DNA from: Oscillospiraceae bacterium
GTDB taxonomy: Bacteria; Bacillota_A; Clostridia; Oscillospirales; Oscillospiraceae
Reading direction: 5' to 3'
Assembly (NCBI GenBank): GCA_017537045.1
Contig: JAFYLN010000055.1
Coordinates: 1 to 26,011, forward strand
Length of the DNA: 26,011 nucleotides
The position numbers were made by a program, and so were the translations under genes. Of the stretch, positions 6,884-14,357 are shown in pieces; position 1 is the stretch's first letter; each line of letters starts with the position of its first letter. The notes below the pieces were generated by a model that was not told the DNA's origin, searched no databases, and was given only the letters and a program-made list of their open reading frames with translations.

Positions 6884-8197
6884 TCAGAGCAGCGCACACA
6901 GCTCATCCAGTATGCCCAGATCCCATGCCAGATGGGAAAGCACATACTTATTGCGCACATCCTTTGTGGCCTTGAATGTCATTTTTGCGCAGGCACTGTC
7001 GACACCGATGGTATTCAGATCCCGGGAAATGCCGATGATATCCAGAATCTCCGCCATTCTTTTTGCGGAGGGCAGCTCCTCTTCAATGATCCGCAGGATG
7101 GTTTCCCAGTTGCCGGCAATTTTCTGGAAGCGGGCGGGATGGGTAGACTTGTCGTATTTGCGTTCCTTTTTCTCCTGCGCGATCATGGTCTCGCCGCTTT
7201 TGCCAAGGAAGCTGCGAAGCTGGCTGCTCCAATCTGCGTAATCGAAAGCAGCAACTGCGGCACAGGCCTTATCTTTATCGGGAACAATGCGCTTAACAGC
7301 TTCGTAAAGCTCCACAGCCTTCATGGTTCCCATGGCGCACTGAATGCCGTGCAGGTCTACCTGTGTTCCGAATTCCAGACCGCGCATATCCCATACATGG
7401 CTGAAATAATGCTCCACGCCGGAGGCGGGACGGGAAACACCGGCGTAGGCCATGGCAACGCCACCGAGAACCAGACCCTCAAACACGGCTTCTATGGCAT
7501 TTTCGTCCCGCTTGAGCAGACCGTCCGCGTTATCCACACACTTTTTCAGCGCACCGCGGATCAACTGCGCCACTTCCTCGCAGTAATATTCTCCGGTGAT
7601 CAGATTGCCGATGCGCCACTCTGCAATGGAAATGTACTTTGCCAGCATATCGCCCAGGCCGGATTTAAGCATATGCTCCGGCGCCTGCTTCAGAATGTCG
7701 GTATCGCCGATGATCACATCGGCGCAGCGGCTGTTCAGGGAAACCTTCAGGCCGTCCATGGCCATAGAAGATGTGGGGGAGGCGTAACCGTCCATGGAGG
7801 GGGCGGTGCCAACAATGATATATTTGCGGCCGGAAACATTGCTGAGGATCTTGCCGATGTCGTTGATCACACCCGAGCCGATGCCGATAATCAGATCGCA
7901 CCGGTTGTCAAAGTGCATGAATGCAGAGCCAACGGCTTCTTCGTTGGGTTCCAGCTCCTCCTGCCGGAATATGTATGTGGAAAACGCAATGCCGTTTTCC
8001 TGCAAGATGGCGGCAACAGCTTCGCCGGCGGCCTTGTAGGTGTTCCTGTCAGCCAGAAGGAACGGCCGTTCAGACCGGTATTTTGCAACAAATTCCGGAA
8101 TGCGGCGGATCACACCGCTGCCGACCACCACATCGTCAACAGCCACAGTATGGTTTTTTCCACAGGCACAGCCGGTTTCAAGCAAATAGTTTTTCAC
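6884..8197 (-). CDS. araM: sn-Glycerol-1-phosphate dehydrogenase, AraM/EgsA family
   Basis: A 437-residue NAD(P)-dependent, metal-dependent dehydrogenase that interconverts sn-glycerol 1-phosphate and dihydroxyacetone phosphate. The nucleotide site is GIGSGVINDIGK (105-116) and a TAPSMDGYASPTSSM segment (131-145) is characteristic of the family. Likely metal ligands are Asp183 (SGLGDMLAKY), a histidine of EHYFSHVW (263 or 267) and His283 (DLHG). The GTG at 8197 is chosen because GGGGGG lies 8 bases upstream; a longer frame from a TTG at 8233 has no ribosome site and would begin almost at the transcription start. It is the first gene of the operon. In bacteria the enzyme can make glycerol-1-phosphate lipids or act catabolically; the GlpA-like neighbours favour a catabolic or interconversion role here. 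Confidence 0.9.
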   Translation of the reverse strand: MKNYLLETGCACGKNHTVAVDDVVVGSGVIRRIPEFVAKYRSERPFLLADRNTYKAAGEAVAAILQENGIAFSTYIFRQEELEPNEEAVGSAFMHFDNRCDLIIGIGSGVINDIGKILSNVSGRKYIIVGTAPSMDGYASPTSSMAMDGLKVSLNSRCADVIIGDTDILKQAPEHMLKSGLGDMLAKYISIAEWRIGNLITGEYYCEEVAQLIRGALKKCVDNADGLLKRDENAIEAVFEGLVLGGVAMAYAGVSRPASGVEHYFSHVWDMRGLEFGTQVDLHGIQCAMGTMKAVELYEAVKRIVPDKDKACAAVAAFDYADWSSQLRSFLGKSGETMIAQEKKERKYDKSTHPARFQKIAGNWETILRIIEEELPSAKRMAEILDIIGISRDLNTIGVDSACAKMTFKATKDVRNKYVLSHLAWDLGILDELCALL

Positions 8198-8236
8198 AAA
8201 AAATGCCCCCCGATTTATGTTGTATTTTGGCAATAT

Positions 8237-8267
8237 CTATGATAGTATCATAGTGAATTGATCACTA
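8237..8267. promoter_or_regulatory. Two adjacent operator-like palindromes in the araM/deoR divergent region
   Basis: A perfect 17-base palindrome CTATGATAGTATCATAG (8237-8253) abuts a second inverted repeat, TAGTGA-5 bases-TCACTA (8251-8267). The first covers the -10 box and the second the spacer of the leftward promoter, which is the layout of a repressor site. The neighbouring DeoR-family regulator is the likeliest binder, but this is inference. Confidence 0.65.
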
Positions 8268-8275
8268 ATTGTCAA
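8247..8275 (-). promoter_or_regulatory. Predicted sigma-A promoter of the araM-glp-like operon
   Basis: On the minus strand there is TTGACA (8275-8270), a 17-base spacer and TATGAT (8252-8247), one mismatch from consensus in total. Transcription would start near 8240, about 43 bases before the GTG start of the dehydrogenase. Confidence 0.8.
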
Positions 8276-8359
8276 TATCAAGGGAAACAACCGAAAGATA
8301 TCAACAAAAATTGCACGAAATGATGATCGTTTTGAGCGGTTGTTGGAAGGAGAATGATC

Positions 8360-9100
8360 ATGCCTTTTTATGAACGGGAAGAGCGCATTCTCAATGCGCT
8401 GCTGGAAAAGGAATCGGTGTCCGTGCAGGAGCTTTCCGCCAGACTTTACGTCAGCCAGCCTACCCTGCGGCGGGATCTGATCAAGCTGGAGCAGATGGGA
8501 AAGATCGTCCGCACCCACGGCGGTGCCCAATTGCTGACGAAGCCTGCCGATGAGAAAATTCCCTTTTACCTGCGCCAGCAGGAGCAGAATGATGCCAAAT
8601 CCCGCATGGCGCTGCGGGCGGTGGAATTGATCCGCGACGGCGATATCATCATGCTGGACGGCTCCACCAGCGCCCACTCCATCATACCGCTGCTGGGGCG
8701 GTTCAATAACCTGATCGTCATTACCTGTTCGGCCAAGTCCGCATTTTTGCTGGGGGAAATGGGCATCCAGAATATCTGCACCGGCGGGCGCATGATCACA
8801 GGCTCGCTGTGCTACATCGGCGAGGATGCGGAGCGCACCGTCAGCAATTACAATGCCAACATCGTCTTTTTTTCCTGCCGCGGCCTTTCGGAAAGCGGCG
8901 GCCTGACGGACACTTCCGTAGAAGAAAATGCCCTGCGCCGCTGCATGCTGCGCCAGTCGGCGAAGCGGGTGCTTCTGTGCGACAGCAGTAAGATCGGAAA
9001 TGTGTATCTGAACAACCTGTGCCACCTGTCCGATGTGGACGAGCTGATCTGCGAAGAACCGGCACCGCGCCATTTCTACGAAATGCTGCGCAAGGCTTAA
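8360..9100 (+). CDS. DeoR-family transcriptional regulator
   Basis: A 246-residue regulator. An N-terminal winged helix-turn-helix (about 6-55; VSVQELSARLYVSQPTLRRD and the wing IVRTHGGA) is followed by a DeoRC sensor domain of the ISOCOT fold (about 75-235) with LDGSTSAHSIIPLL and CDSSKIGNVYLNNL, which normally binds a phosphorylated sugar or triose. The ATG at 8360 is chosen over 8354 because AAGGAG is 7 bases upstream of it but only 1 from the other. It is divergent from the glycerol-phosphate operon, with about 160 bases between start codons, and is probably its repressor, relieved by a sugar or glycerol phosphate. It ends in its own terminator, so it is separate from the LacI unit downstream. 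No clear promoter of its own was identified. Confidence 0.92.
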   Translation: MPFYEREERILNALLEKESVSVQELSARLYVSQPTLRRDLIKLEQMGKIVRTHGGAQLLTKPADEKIPFYLRQQEQNDAKSRMALRAVELIRDGDIIMLDGSTSAHSIIPLLGRFNNLIVITCSAKSAFLLGEMGIQNICTGGRMITGSLCYIGEDAERTVSNYNANIVFFSCRGLSESGGLTDTSVEENALRRCMLRQSAKRVLLCDSSKIGNVYLNNLCHLSDVDELICEEPAPRHFYEMLRKA

Positions 9101-9106
9101 ATATCT

Positions 9107-9130
9107 ATCCCGCACCATCCGGTGCGGGAT
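9107..9130 (+). terminator. Terminator after the DeoR gene
   Basis: A perfect 10-bp stem ATCCCGCACC / GGTGCGGGAT with loop ATCC starts 6 bases after the stop codon. The T run that follows is short (TTGT). It separates the DeoR gene from the next unit. Confidence 0.65.
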
Positions 9131-9189
9131 TTGTGCAGGTAGCACAATTTTAAAACTTTAAGTTTGGTGATGTGTTGGCTAAAAATGCG

Positions 9190-9219
9190 TTGACAAATGT
9201 CATAATTTTCCTCTATACT
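9190..9219 (+). promoter_or_regulatory. Predicted sigma-A promoter of the LacI regulator / FAD oxidoreductase unit
   Basis: A perfect TTGACA (9190-9195), an 18-base spacer and TATACT (9214-9219). The predicted start near 9227 gives a leader of about 90 bases before the GTG at 9318. Confidence 0.8.
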
Positions 9220-9285
9220 AAAGGCAATAAGCGGAACATAGGGGCAGAGCGGGCATTTCCTGCCGCCCGTATTTTATTTATCAGA

Positions 9286-9305
9286 TTTTTGGAACGGTCT
9301 AAAAA
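9286..9305. promoter_or_regulatory. LacI-type operator 1 (autoregulatory site)
   Basis: A pseudo-palindrome, TTTTTGGAAC then GGTCTAAAAA, with the central CG typical of LacI-family sites; 8 of 10 half-site positions are symmetric. The inner 17 bases, read in reverse, match the site at 11796-11815 with one difference. It lies downstream of the transcription start and just before the ribosome site of the LacI gene, where bound protein could act as a roadblock. Confidence 0.65.
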
Positions 9306-9317
9306 GGGGTGAGGGCA

Positions 9318-10364
9318 GTGGCAACCATCAATGATGTGGCAAAGCGGGCAGGTGTTTCCCGCAGCACGGTGTCTCTGGTTCTCAACAAAAGCCCCCTTGT
9401 AAAGGAAGAAACGCGGCTCATGGTGGAGCAGGTCATTGCGGAAATGAACTATGTGCCCAACAGCAATGCCCGCGGCCTCAGCGCCCGCGTCACCAACAAT
9501 ATCGGCGTTGTCTTTATGCAGGACTATCTGCTGGGCATCCCCGGCAAGATATCCTACGACAATGACCAGCACATCGGCCTGTGCTCCTTTAATATCAGCA
9601 ACGGCATCATGACCGGCCTGCAGGGCACCTACTACGGTGTCATCACCGAACGGTTCTGCTCTGTGGCAGAGCCGGAGGAGCTGCCACGGGTCATCCGCGA
9701 ACGCCGGGTGGACGGTGCCATCATCGTCGGCGCGCCCTACAGCCCCCAGTTTGTGGACAATATGAAAAAGACCGGCCTGCCCTTCGTGATCGCCGGTGTG
9801 GGAAGCTGGGAGGAAACGGTGGATTCCATCTATGCCGACCCCGGTGAGGGCACGGAAATGGCAGCCCGGGATCTGCTGGCAGCCGGCCATAAAAAGATAT
9901 GCCTGCTCAACTGCGCGCCGAATCTGCGCAGCCATGAGGCGCGCCGCCAGGGTTTTCTGCGCGCCATGGAAGAGGCCGGCACAGAGTTGATGGACGGCTG
10001 GAATATTTACAGTGACTTTAATAACGGCAAAAGCGCCCGGGAAGCATTCCAGCGGTTCTGGGAAGCGGGCAACCGGCCTGACGGCATCGTGACCGCCAAT
10101 GGCCAGAGTGCCACGGGCATCATGTCCTACCTTTATGAAATCGGTGTGCGGATTCCAGAGGACATCTCCATCGTTTCCTATGAAGATTCCTCTATTTGCG
10201 GCTATGCAACACCGGCGCTGACCAGCGTCAACATCCGCAAGGAGGAGCTGGGACAGCAGGCTGCGAAATGCCTGATCGAGCGGATCCAGAATCCGGATAA
10301 GGAATTGGAAAACACAGTGGTTCATCCCTATATGGTTTACCGCAACAGCGTGAAAAAACGCTGA
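9318..10364 (+). CDS. LacI-family transcriptional regulator of the sugar locus
   Basis: A 348-residue regulator. The N-terminal helix-turn-helix TINDVAKRAGVSRSTVSLVL (3-22) is followed by the hinge YVPNSNARGLS (about 45-55) and a periplasmic-binding-protein-like ligand domain (about 61-340). The GTG at 9318 gives the standard family start (MATINDVAKR) with AGGGG 8 bases upstream; the GTG at 9309 is less well placed. The FAD oxidoreductase gene follows after 34 bases. Matching operators lie before this gene and before the binding-protein gene, so it probably represses itself and the transporter until a sugar ligand binds. The ligand is unknown. Confidence 0.93.
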   Translation: MATINDVAKRAGVSRSTVSLVLNKSPLVKEETRLMVEQVIAEMNYVPNSNARGLSARVTNNIGVVFMQDYLLGIPGKISYDNDQHIGLCSFNISNGIMTGLQGTYYGVITERFCSVAEPEELPRVIRERRVDGAIIVGAPYSPQFVDNMKKTGLPFVIAGVGSWEETVDSIYADPGEGTEMAARDLLAAGHKKICLLNCAPNLRSHEARRQGFLRAMEEAGTELMDGWNIYSDFNNGKSAREAFQRFWEAGNRPDGIVTANGQSATGIMSYLYEIGVRIPEDISIVSYEDSSICGYATPALTSVNIRKEELGQQAAKCLIERIQNPDKELENTVVHPYMVYRNSVKKR

Positions 10365-10398
10365 ACCGTTATCAAAATCAGACAGGAGGTAGTTTCGG

Positions 10399-11778
10399 AT
10401 GAATGAGTTAAATATCGGACCCATTGACCAGCGCCTCAGTGCAGATGTGGTTGTCGTCGGCGGCGGTCCCGCCGGTATGTGTGCGGCCATTGCCGCAGCA
10501 CGGGAGGGTGTAAGTGTGATCCTGGTGGAACAGGGCGCTTTCTGCGGCGGCATGGCCACCCGGGGTCTGGTTGGCCCCTTTATGACCTGTTATGATGCCA
10601 AGGGTGAGACCATGATCATCCGTGGCCTGTTCGAGGAGATTGTGGACCGCATGGTTGCAAGAGGCTTTGCCATCCATCCATCGGAAGTGGAGGGCGGCAC
10701 CGCCTTTACCTCCTGGATCAAGGTCGGCCACGAGCATGTGACCCCCTTCGAACCGGAAGGATTAAAGGTCATCATGGACGAAATGCTGACAGAGGCTGGT
10801 ATCAAGCTCCTGTACCACACCGATTTTCTGCGTCCCGTTATGGAGGAAAATATAATCACAGGCGTGCTGGTCAGCTCCAAGCGGGGTCTGGAGGTCATCA
10901 AGGCAAAGGTGGTCATTGACTGCACCGGCGACGGTGACGTGGCGACCCGCTGCGGAGTTCCCTACGAAATGGGCAACGAGGAACTGAACCTGATGCAGCC
11001 CGCTACCATGTTCTTCCACGTCAGCAATGTGGATCACGAGGCGGTGGAGGCGGATATTCAGGCAAATCTTCACAATTTCTACCGCAAGGACGGTGTCAAT
11101 TACCGCTCGTTGCATTGGCGGGTCACACAGGCTCGTGAAAACGGTGACTGGGATCTCAAACGCGTGTCTATCGGACTGTTCCGCATGCCCAAGCCTGACG
11201 AGTGGTGTATCAACACCTCCCGCATCATGGGTGTGGACAGTACCGACAACGAGAGCCTGACCGATGCGGAAATCGTAGGCCGAAAGCAGGCACAGCAGAT
11301 CCTGCATTTCCTGCAAAAGTATGTGCCCGGCTGCAGGGATGCAAGGATCAAGTCCACCGCATCCTACATCGGCATTCGAGAAAGCCGCCATATTCAAGGT
11401 GACTACCGCCTGACGGCTGACGATCTGCTGAATTCCAAAGTGCCGGAAGACAGCATCCTGCTGGCGGCAAACTCCGTGGATGTCCACGGACGCTTCGGCC
11501 CCACCAGCAACGAATATGTACCCATCAAGGGTGATTACTATGGTGTGCCCTACCGGAGCCTGCTGCCCAGGGGCGTGGAGCAGCTGCTGATCGCAGGACG
11601 CTGCGTCAGTGCCGATTCCACCGCCGCCGGTGCCATCCGTGTAATGCCCCCCTGCATGGGTATGGGGCAGGCTGCCGGAACTGCCGCAGCGCTGGCAGTC
11701 AAGGAAGGCACCACCGTCCGCGAGGTGGACGCGCAAAACCTGCGAATGGTGCTCAAAGAAAACGGTGCATATCTGTAA
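10399..11778 (+). CDS. FAD-dependent oxidoreductase (FAD_oxidored family), paralogue 1
   Basis: A 459-residue flavoprotein. It has FAD fold GGGPAG (21-26), the acidic ribose contact in VEQGAF (43-48) followed by CGGMATRG, a second FAD contact DCTGDGDVATR in the middle, and a C-terminal LIAGRCVSA, then GMGQAAGTAAALA. This pattern is that of the PF12831-type family, often found in carbohydrate loci and mostly uncharacterised. The expected reaction is FAD-dependent oxidation or reduction of a sugar-derived hydroxyl or ketone; direction and substrate are not readable. It has no signal peptide, so it is cytoplasmic. It follows the LacI gene by 34 bases with AGGAGG 9 bases before the ATG, so it is probably cotranscribed with its regulator. 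It is one of four divergent family members in the locus. Confidence 0.88.
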   Translation: MNELNIGPIDQRLSADVVVVGGGPAGMCAAIAAAREGVSVILVEQGAFCGGMATRGLVGPFMTCYDAKGETMIIRGLFEEIVDRMVARGFAIHPSEVEGGTAFTSWIKVGHEHVTPFEPEGLKVIMDEMLTEAGIKLLYHTDFLRPVMEENIITGVLVSSKRGLEVIKAKVVIDCTGDGDVATRCGVPYEMGNEELNLMQPATMFFHVSNVDHEAVEADIQANLHNFYRKDGVNYRSLHWRVTQARENGDWDLKRVSIGLFRMPKPDEWCINTSRIMGVDSTDNESLTDAEIVGRKQAQQILHFLQKYVPGCRDARIKSTASYIGIRESRHIQGDYRLTADDLLNSKVPEDSILLAANSVDVHGRFGPTSNEYVPIKGDYYGVPYRSLLPRGVEQLLIAGRCVSADSTAAGAIRVMPPCMGMGQAAGTAAALAVKEGTTVREVDAQNLRMVLKENGAYL

Positions 11779-11790
11779 CGTTTTTCTTTA

Positions 11791-11820
11791 CTGAAATTTT
11801 AGAGCGTTCCAAATTAGTAT
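11791..11820 (+). promoter_or_regulatory. LacI-type operator 2 within a weak promoter of the transporter unit
   Basis: ATTTTAGAGC then GTTCCAAATT (11796-11815, centre CG) is the near-match of the site before the LacI gene. It fills the spacer of a possible promoter, CTGAAA (11791-11796), 18 bases, TAGTAT (11815-11820), each box 4 of 6 to consensus. The operator match is the stronger part of this call; the promoter boxes are tentative. Confidence 0.6.
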
Positions 11821-11823
11821 GTT

Positions 11824-11839
11824 ATCGGAATAATCCGAT
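11824..11839. promoter_or_regulatory. Perfect short palindrome in the leader of the binding-protein gene
   Basis: ATCGGA-ATAA-TCCGAT lies near the predicted transcription start. It could be a second protein site or a 5' stabilising hairpin of the highly expressed transporter mRNA. No copy was noticed elsewhere in the window. Confidence 0.4.
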
Positions 11840-11869
11840 GATAATAAAACAAAAATGGAGGAAAACACA

Positions 11870-13318
11870 ATGAAAAAGCTGATTGCAATGCTGCTGGCTC
11901 TGGTTATGGTTCTGTCCATGGCTGCCTGTGGCGCAAGCGAACCCGCACCCACCGAGGCCGATAAGGCTGACACTCCTGTAAACACCCCTGTTGAAAACAA
12001 CGGTTCCGCAGAGGAATCCAAGGACGAGGGCGGCCTGAACGTCGACTGGATCTTCGAAGAAGACCCCGCTTCCGTCAAGGGCACCGTCAACTTCTACATC
12101 CCCTTCAAGGGCAGCCAGGGTATGGATGCCATGATCGCGGAATTCAACGAGACCTATCCCAATGTTGAGGTTGTTCTGAACACCTACAACAATAACTCTG
12201 ACGGAAACGCCGCTGTCAACACCGCTATCCTGGCCGGTGAAGTAGACGTTCTGGCCTCCTTCGGCCTGTCCAACACCTACAAGCGCTGGGAAGCTGCCAT
12301 GTTCTACGACCTGACCGATATGTGCGAAGAGTACGGTATCGATCTGGTGGAGCACTGGGGCACCGATGCTTTCACCTATGAGGATTGCATCTACACCTTC
12401 CCCTGCGGCGGCCTGAGCTACTATGTCTGCATCAACATGGATGCATGGAACGAAGCAGGTCTGGGCGAGCTGCCCACCGAGTGGACCTGGGCCGAGTACA
12501 TCGAAGTTTCCGAAAAGCTGACCGAGTACAACGCTGACGGCTCCGTTGCTGTCTACGGCGGCTCCGACTATCACTCCGTCAACTACTTCACCTACTGCTC
12601 CGCTCAGATCGACGGCCTGGATCCCTACTACGAAGCAGACGGCACTTCCTCCTTCGATTCCGAGGTCTACCTGAAGGCTCTGCAGCGTGAGTATGACGCA
12701 GAAGTTGTCAACAAGATCTGGTATCCCAAGGCTACCTACCGCGGCGACAACCTGCAGACCCAGCAGATCTTCCTGCAGGACCAGCTGGCCAACACCGCCA
12801 TCAATCCCAACATGGTCCGTTACATGACTGACCGCGAGAACTACGGCACCGACTGGAAGGTCGGTTTCGCTCCCTGGCCCGTTGAAGAGGCTGGCCAGAC
12901 CAACAATATGTCCGGTGTTGCTACCTTCTCCCACGCCGGCATCTGCATCGAAGACGACGATGAGGACTTCGAGGCAGCATGGGCATGGCTGCGCTGGTAC
13001 TCCACCCACGGTGTGAAGTATCTGGTTGCTGCCGGCCACCAGCCCAAGTGGATCGGCACCGAGACCGGCGCTGCTCTGAATCTGCTGTTCGGCTCCGAGG
13101 AAGAAGCTGCCAAGTATCTGGATGTGGAATCCTTCAATCGTGTTGTCGGCCGTGCTGACCTGCCCGGCTACATCGAGCAGGAGCTGACTGCTTACTCCAA
13201 GGTCGACTCCATCCTGAAGGAGTACACCATGTATGCCCTGAACGACCAGATGAGCCCCAAGGAAGCAATGACTGAGGCTGCAAAGCTGGCAAACGAAGCA
13301 ATCGACGCTGAAAAGTGA
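11870..13318 (+). CDS. ABC sugar transporter, extracellular solute-binding lipoprotein
   Basis: A 482-residue lipoprotein that captures the substrate outside the membrane for the two permeases downstream. It has a basic start MKK, a hydrophobic signal segment and the lipobox LSMAAC with Cys20 as the lipidation site. A low-complexity acidic linker (about 21-58) is followed by a family 1 (CUT1-type) binding fold beginning VKGTVNFYIPFKGSQGMDAM. The ATG at 11870 is used because GGAGG lies 7 bases upstream; an ATG at 11855 is part of that site. Codon choice is markedly more uniform than in the flanking genes (mostly NNC and CTG codons), consistent with high expression. A hairpin follows it before the permeases. 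Confidence 0.95.
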   Translation: MKKLIAMLLALVMVLSMAACGASEPAPTEADKADTPVNTPVENNGSAEESKDEGGLNVDWIFEEDPASVKGTVNFYIPFKGSQGMDAMIAEFNETYPNVEVVLNTYNNNSDGNAAVNTAILAGEVDVLASFGLSNTYKRWEAAMFYDLTDMCEEYGIDLVEHWGTDAFTYEDCIYTFPCGGLSYYVCINMDAWNEAGLGELPTEWTWAEYIEVSEKLTEYNADGSVAVYGGSDYHSVNYFTYCSAQIDGLDPYYEADGTSSFDSEVYLKALQREYDAEVVNKIWYPKATYRGDNLQTQQIFLQDQLANTAINPNMVRYMTDRENYGTDWKVGFAPWPVEEAGQTNNMSGVATFSHAGICIEDDDEDFEAAWAWLRWYSTHGVKYLVAAGHQPKWIGTETGAALNLLFGSEEEAAKYLDVESFNRVVGRADLPGYIEQELTAYSKVDSILKEYTMYALNDQMSPKEAMTEAAKLANEAIDAEK

Positions 13319-13339
13319 TCTCATTGTTTTGACCCCTGC

Positions 13340-13366
13340 GCTCCCCCGGCGTTTTGCCGGGGGAGC
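13340..13366 (+). promoter_or_regulatory. Intercistronic hairpin between binding protein and permease genes
   Basis: An 11-bp perfect stem GCTCCCCCGGC / GCCGGGGGAGC with loop GTTTT and no T run after it. Strong hairpins here typically protect the 3' end of the binding-protein mRNA, or partly stop polymerase, so that more binding protein than permease is made. Confidence 0.65.
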
Positions 13367-13419
13367 AACCCCAAGCGCACCGCGCCTGCGGCATCATGCG
13401 GATGAAAGAGGTAACATCT

Positions 13420-14340
13420 ATGTTTCATAAAAACCAGAATAGGCTGCAGGCGAAAGAAAACTTTGCCGGTTATGCATTCGTAACACCGGCGCTGGTTTGC
13501 TTTTTCCTGTTTATGGTCTTTCCTTTTATCCTGACACTGGTTCTGTCTTTCTTTGACTTCAACTTCCTGAAAGTTAAAAAGCTTGCCCATCTGGCAAAAT
13601 ATATGAAGTTCTGCGGACTGGACAACTTTGTTGCCATGTTCAAGGACCGCCGCTTCATTCAGGCCATCATTAACACGGCAGTCTATACCTTCACCACAGT
13701 GCCTGCCACCATCATCATAGGCCTTGCGCTGGCTTATGTGATGCACGACAATATCCACTGCAAGAAGCTGCTGCGTCTGGCCTTCTTCATTCCCTATATT
13801 TCTTCGGTTGTTGCACTGGGCGCCGTGTTCAAGTTCCTGTTCCGGGAAGACGGCATCGTCAACAATCTTCTCCTGGCTTTGAATTTCGTATCGGAACCCA
13901 TCAAGTGGTCCGTCGACCCGGCAGTGTCGAAAATACCTATCATCCTGTTGGTCACATGGTCGTCGCTTGGCTATGTTCTGATTATCTATATGGCCGCCAT
14001 CGAAAATGTGCCCCGTTCCCTCTATGAAGCCGCCACCATCGACGGCGCCAGCACCTTCACCCAGTTTATGAAGATCACCGTGCCTCTGATCTCCCCCACC
14101 ACCTTCTACCTGATCATCGTCCGCATGATCGCGGTGTTCAAGATCTTCAGCTCCGTCAACGTCTTTACCATGGGCTCGTCCATCGCGTCGAATACCTCCA
14201 TCGTGCAGGAAATCTATTCGTCAGCCTTCTCCACCTACGAGCACGGCTACGCCTCCGCCCAGTCCGTGGTGCTGCTCATCATCATCCTGATCATCACTGC
14301 CATCCAGTTCTGGGGTCAGAAAAAGTGGGTTCACTACTGA
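13420..14340 (+). CDS. ABC sugar transporter permease 1 (CUT1, MalF/UgpA-like)
   Basis: A 306-residue integral membrane protein with about six transmembrane segments. The first is LVCFFLFMVFPFILTLVLSF, and the EAA loop YEAATIDGASTFTQFMKITV near residue 210-230 contacts the ATPase. It pairs with permease 2 to form the channel. The ATG at 13420 is chosen for GAGGT 7 bases upstream; a longer frame would begin inside the intercistronic hairpin. No ATPase gene is present, so, as in the Bacillus subtilis AraNPQ and similar systems, a shared MsmX-type ATPase elsewhere is likely. Confidence 0.95.
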   Translation: MFHKNQNRLQAKENFAGYAFVTPALVCFFLFMVFPFILTLVLSFFDFNFLKVKKLAHLAKYMKFCGLDNFVAMFKDRRFIQAIINTAVYTFTTVPATIIIGLALAYVMHDNIHCKKLLRLAFFIPYISSVVALGAVFKFLFREDGIVNNLLLALNFVSEPIKWSVDPAVSKIPIILLVTWSSLGYVLIIYMAAIENVPRSLYEAATIDGASTFTQFMKITVPLISPTTFYLIIVRMIAVFKIFSSVNVFTMGSSIASNTSIVQEIYSSAFSTYEHGYASAQSVVLLIIILIITAIQFWGQKKWVHY

Positions 14341-14357
14341 TAAGGGGGTAAGTGCAT

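Noticed and set aside
5370..7241. Very long open frame on the plus strand, antisense to the two flavoprotein genes
   Set aside because: It is a mirror of the GC-rich codon pattern of the minus-strand genes. It has no ribosome site, its product has Gly/His/Asp-rich antisense composition, and it crosses gene boundaries.
8198..8233. Longer AraM frame from a TTG at 8233
   Set aside because: There is no ribosome site and it begins within a few bases of the predicted transcription start and inside the operator region; the GTG at 8197 has a clear site.
9243..9275. Possible attenuator hairpin in the LacI gene leader (GGCAG/CTGCC followed by an AT-rich run)
   Set aside because: The stem is only about 5 bp with a long loop and no clear antiterminator; not enough to call.
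13354..13419. N-terminal extension of permease 1
   Set aside because: It would begin inside the intercistronic hairpin and adds non-hydrophobic residues; the ATG at 13420 has a ribosome site and gives the usual permease start.
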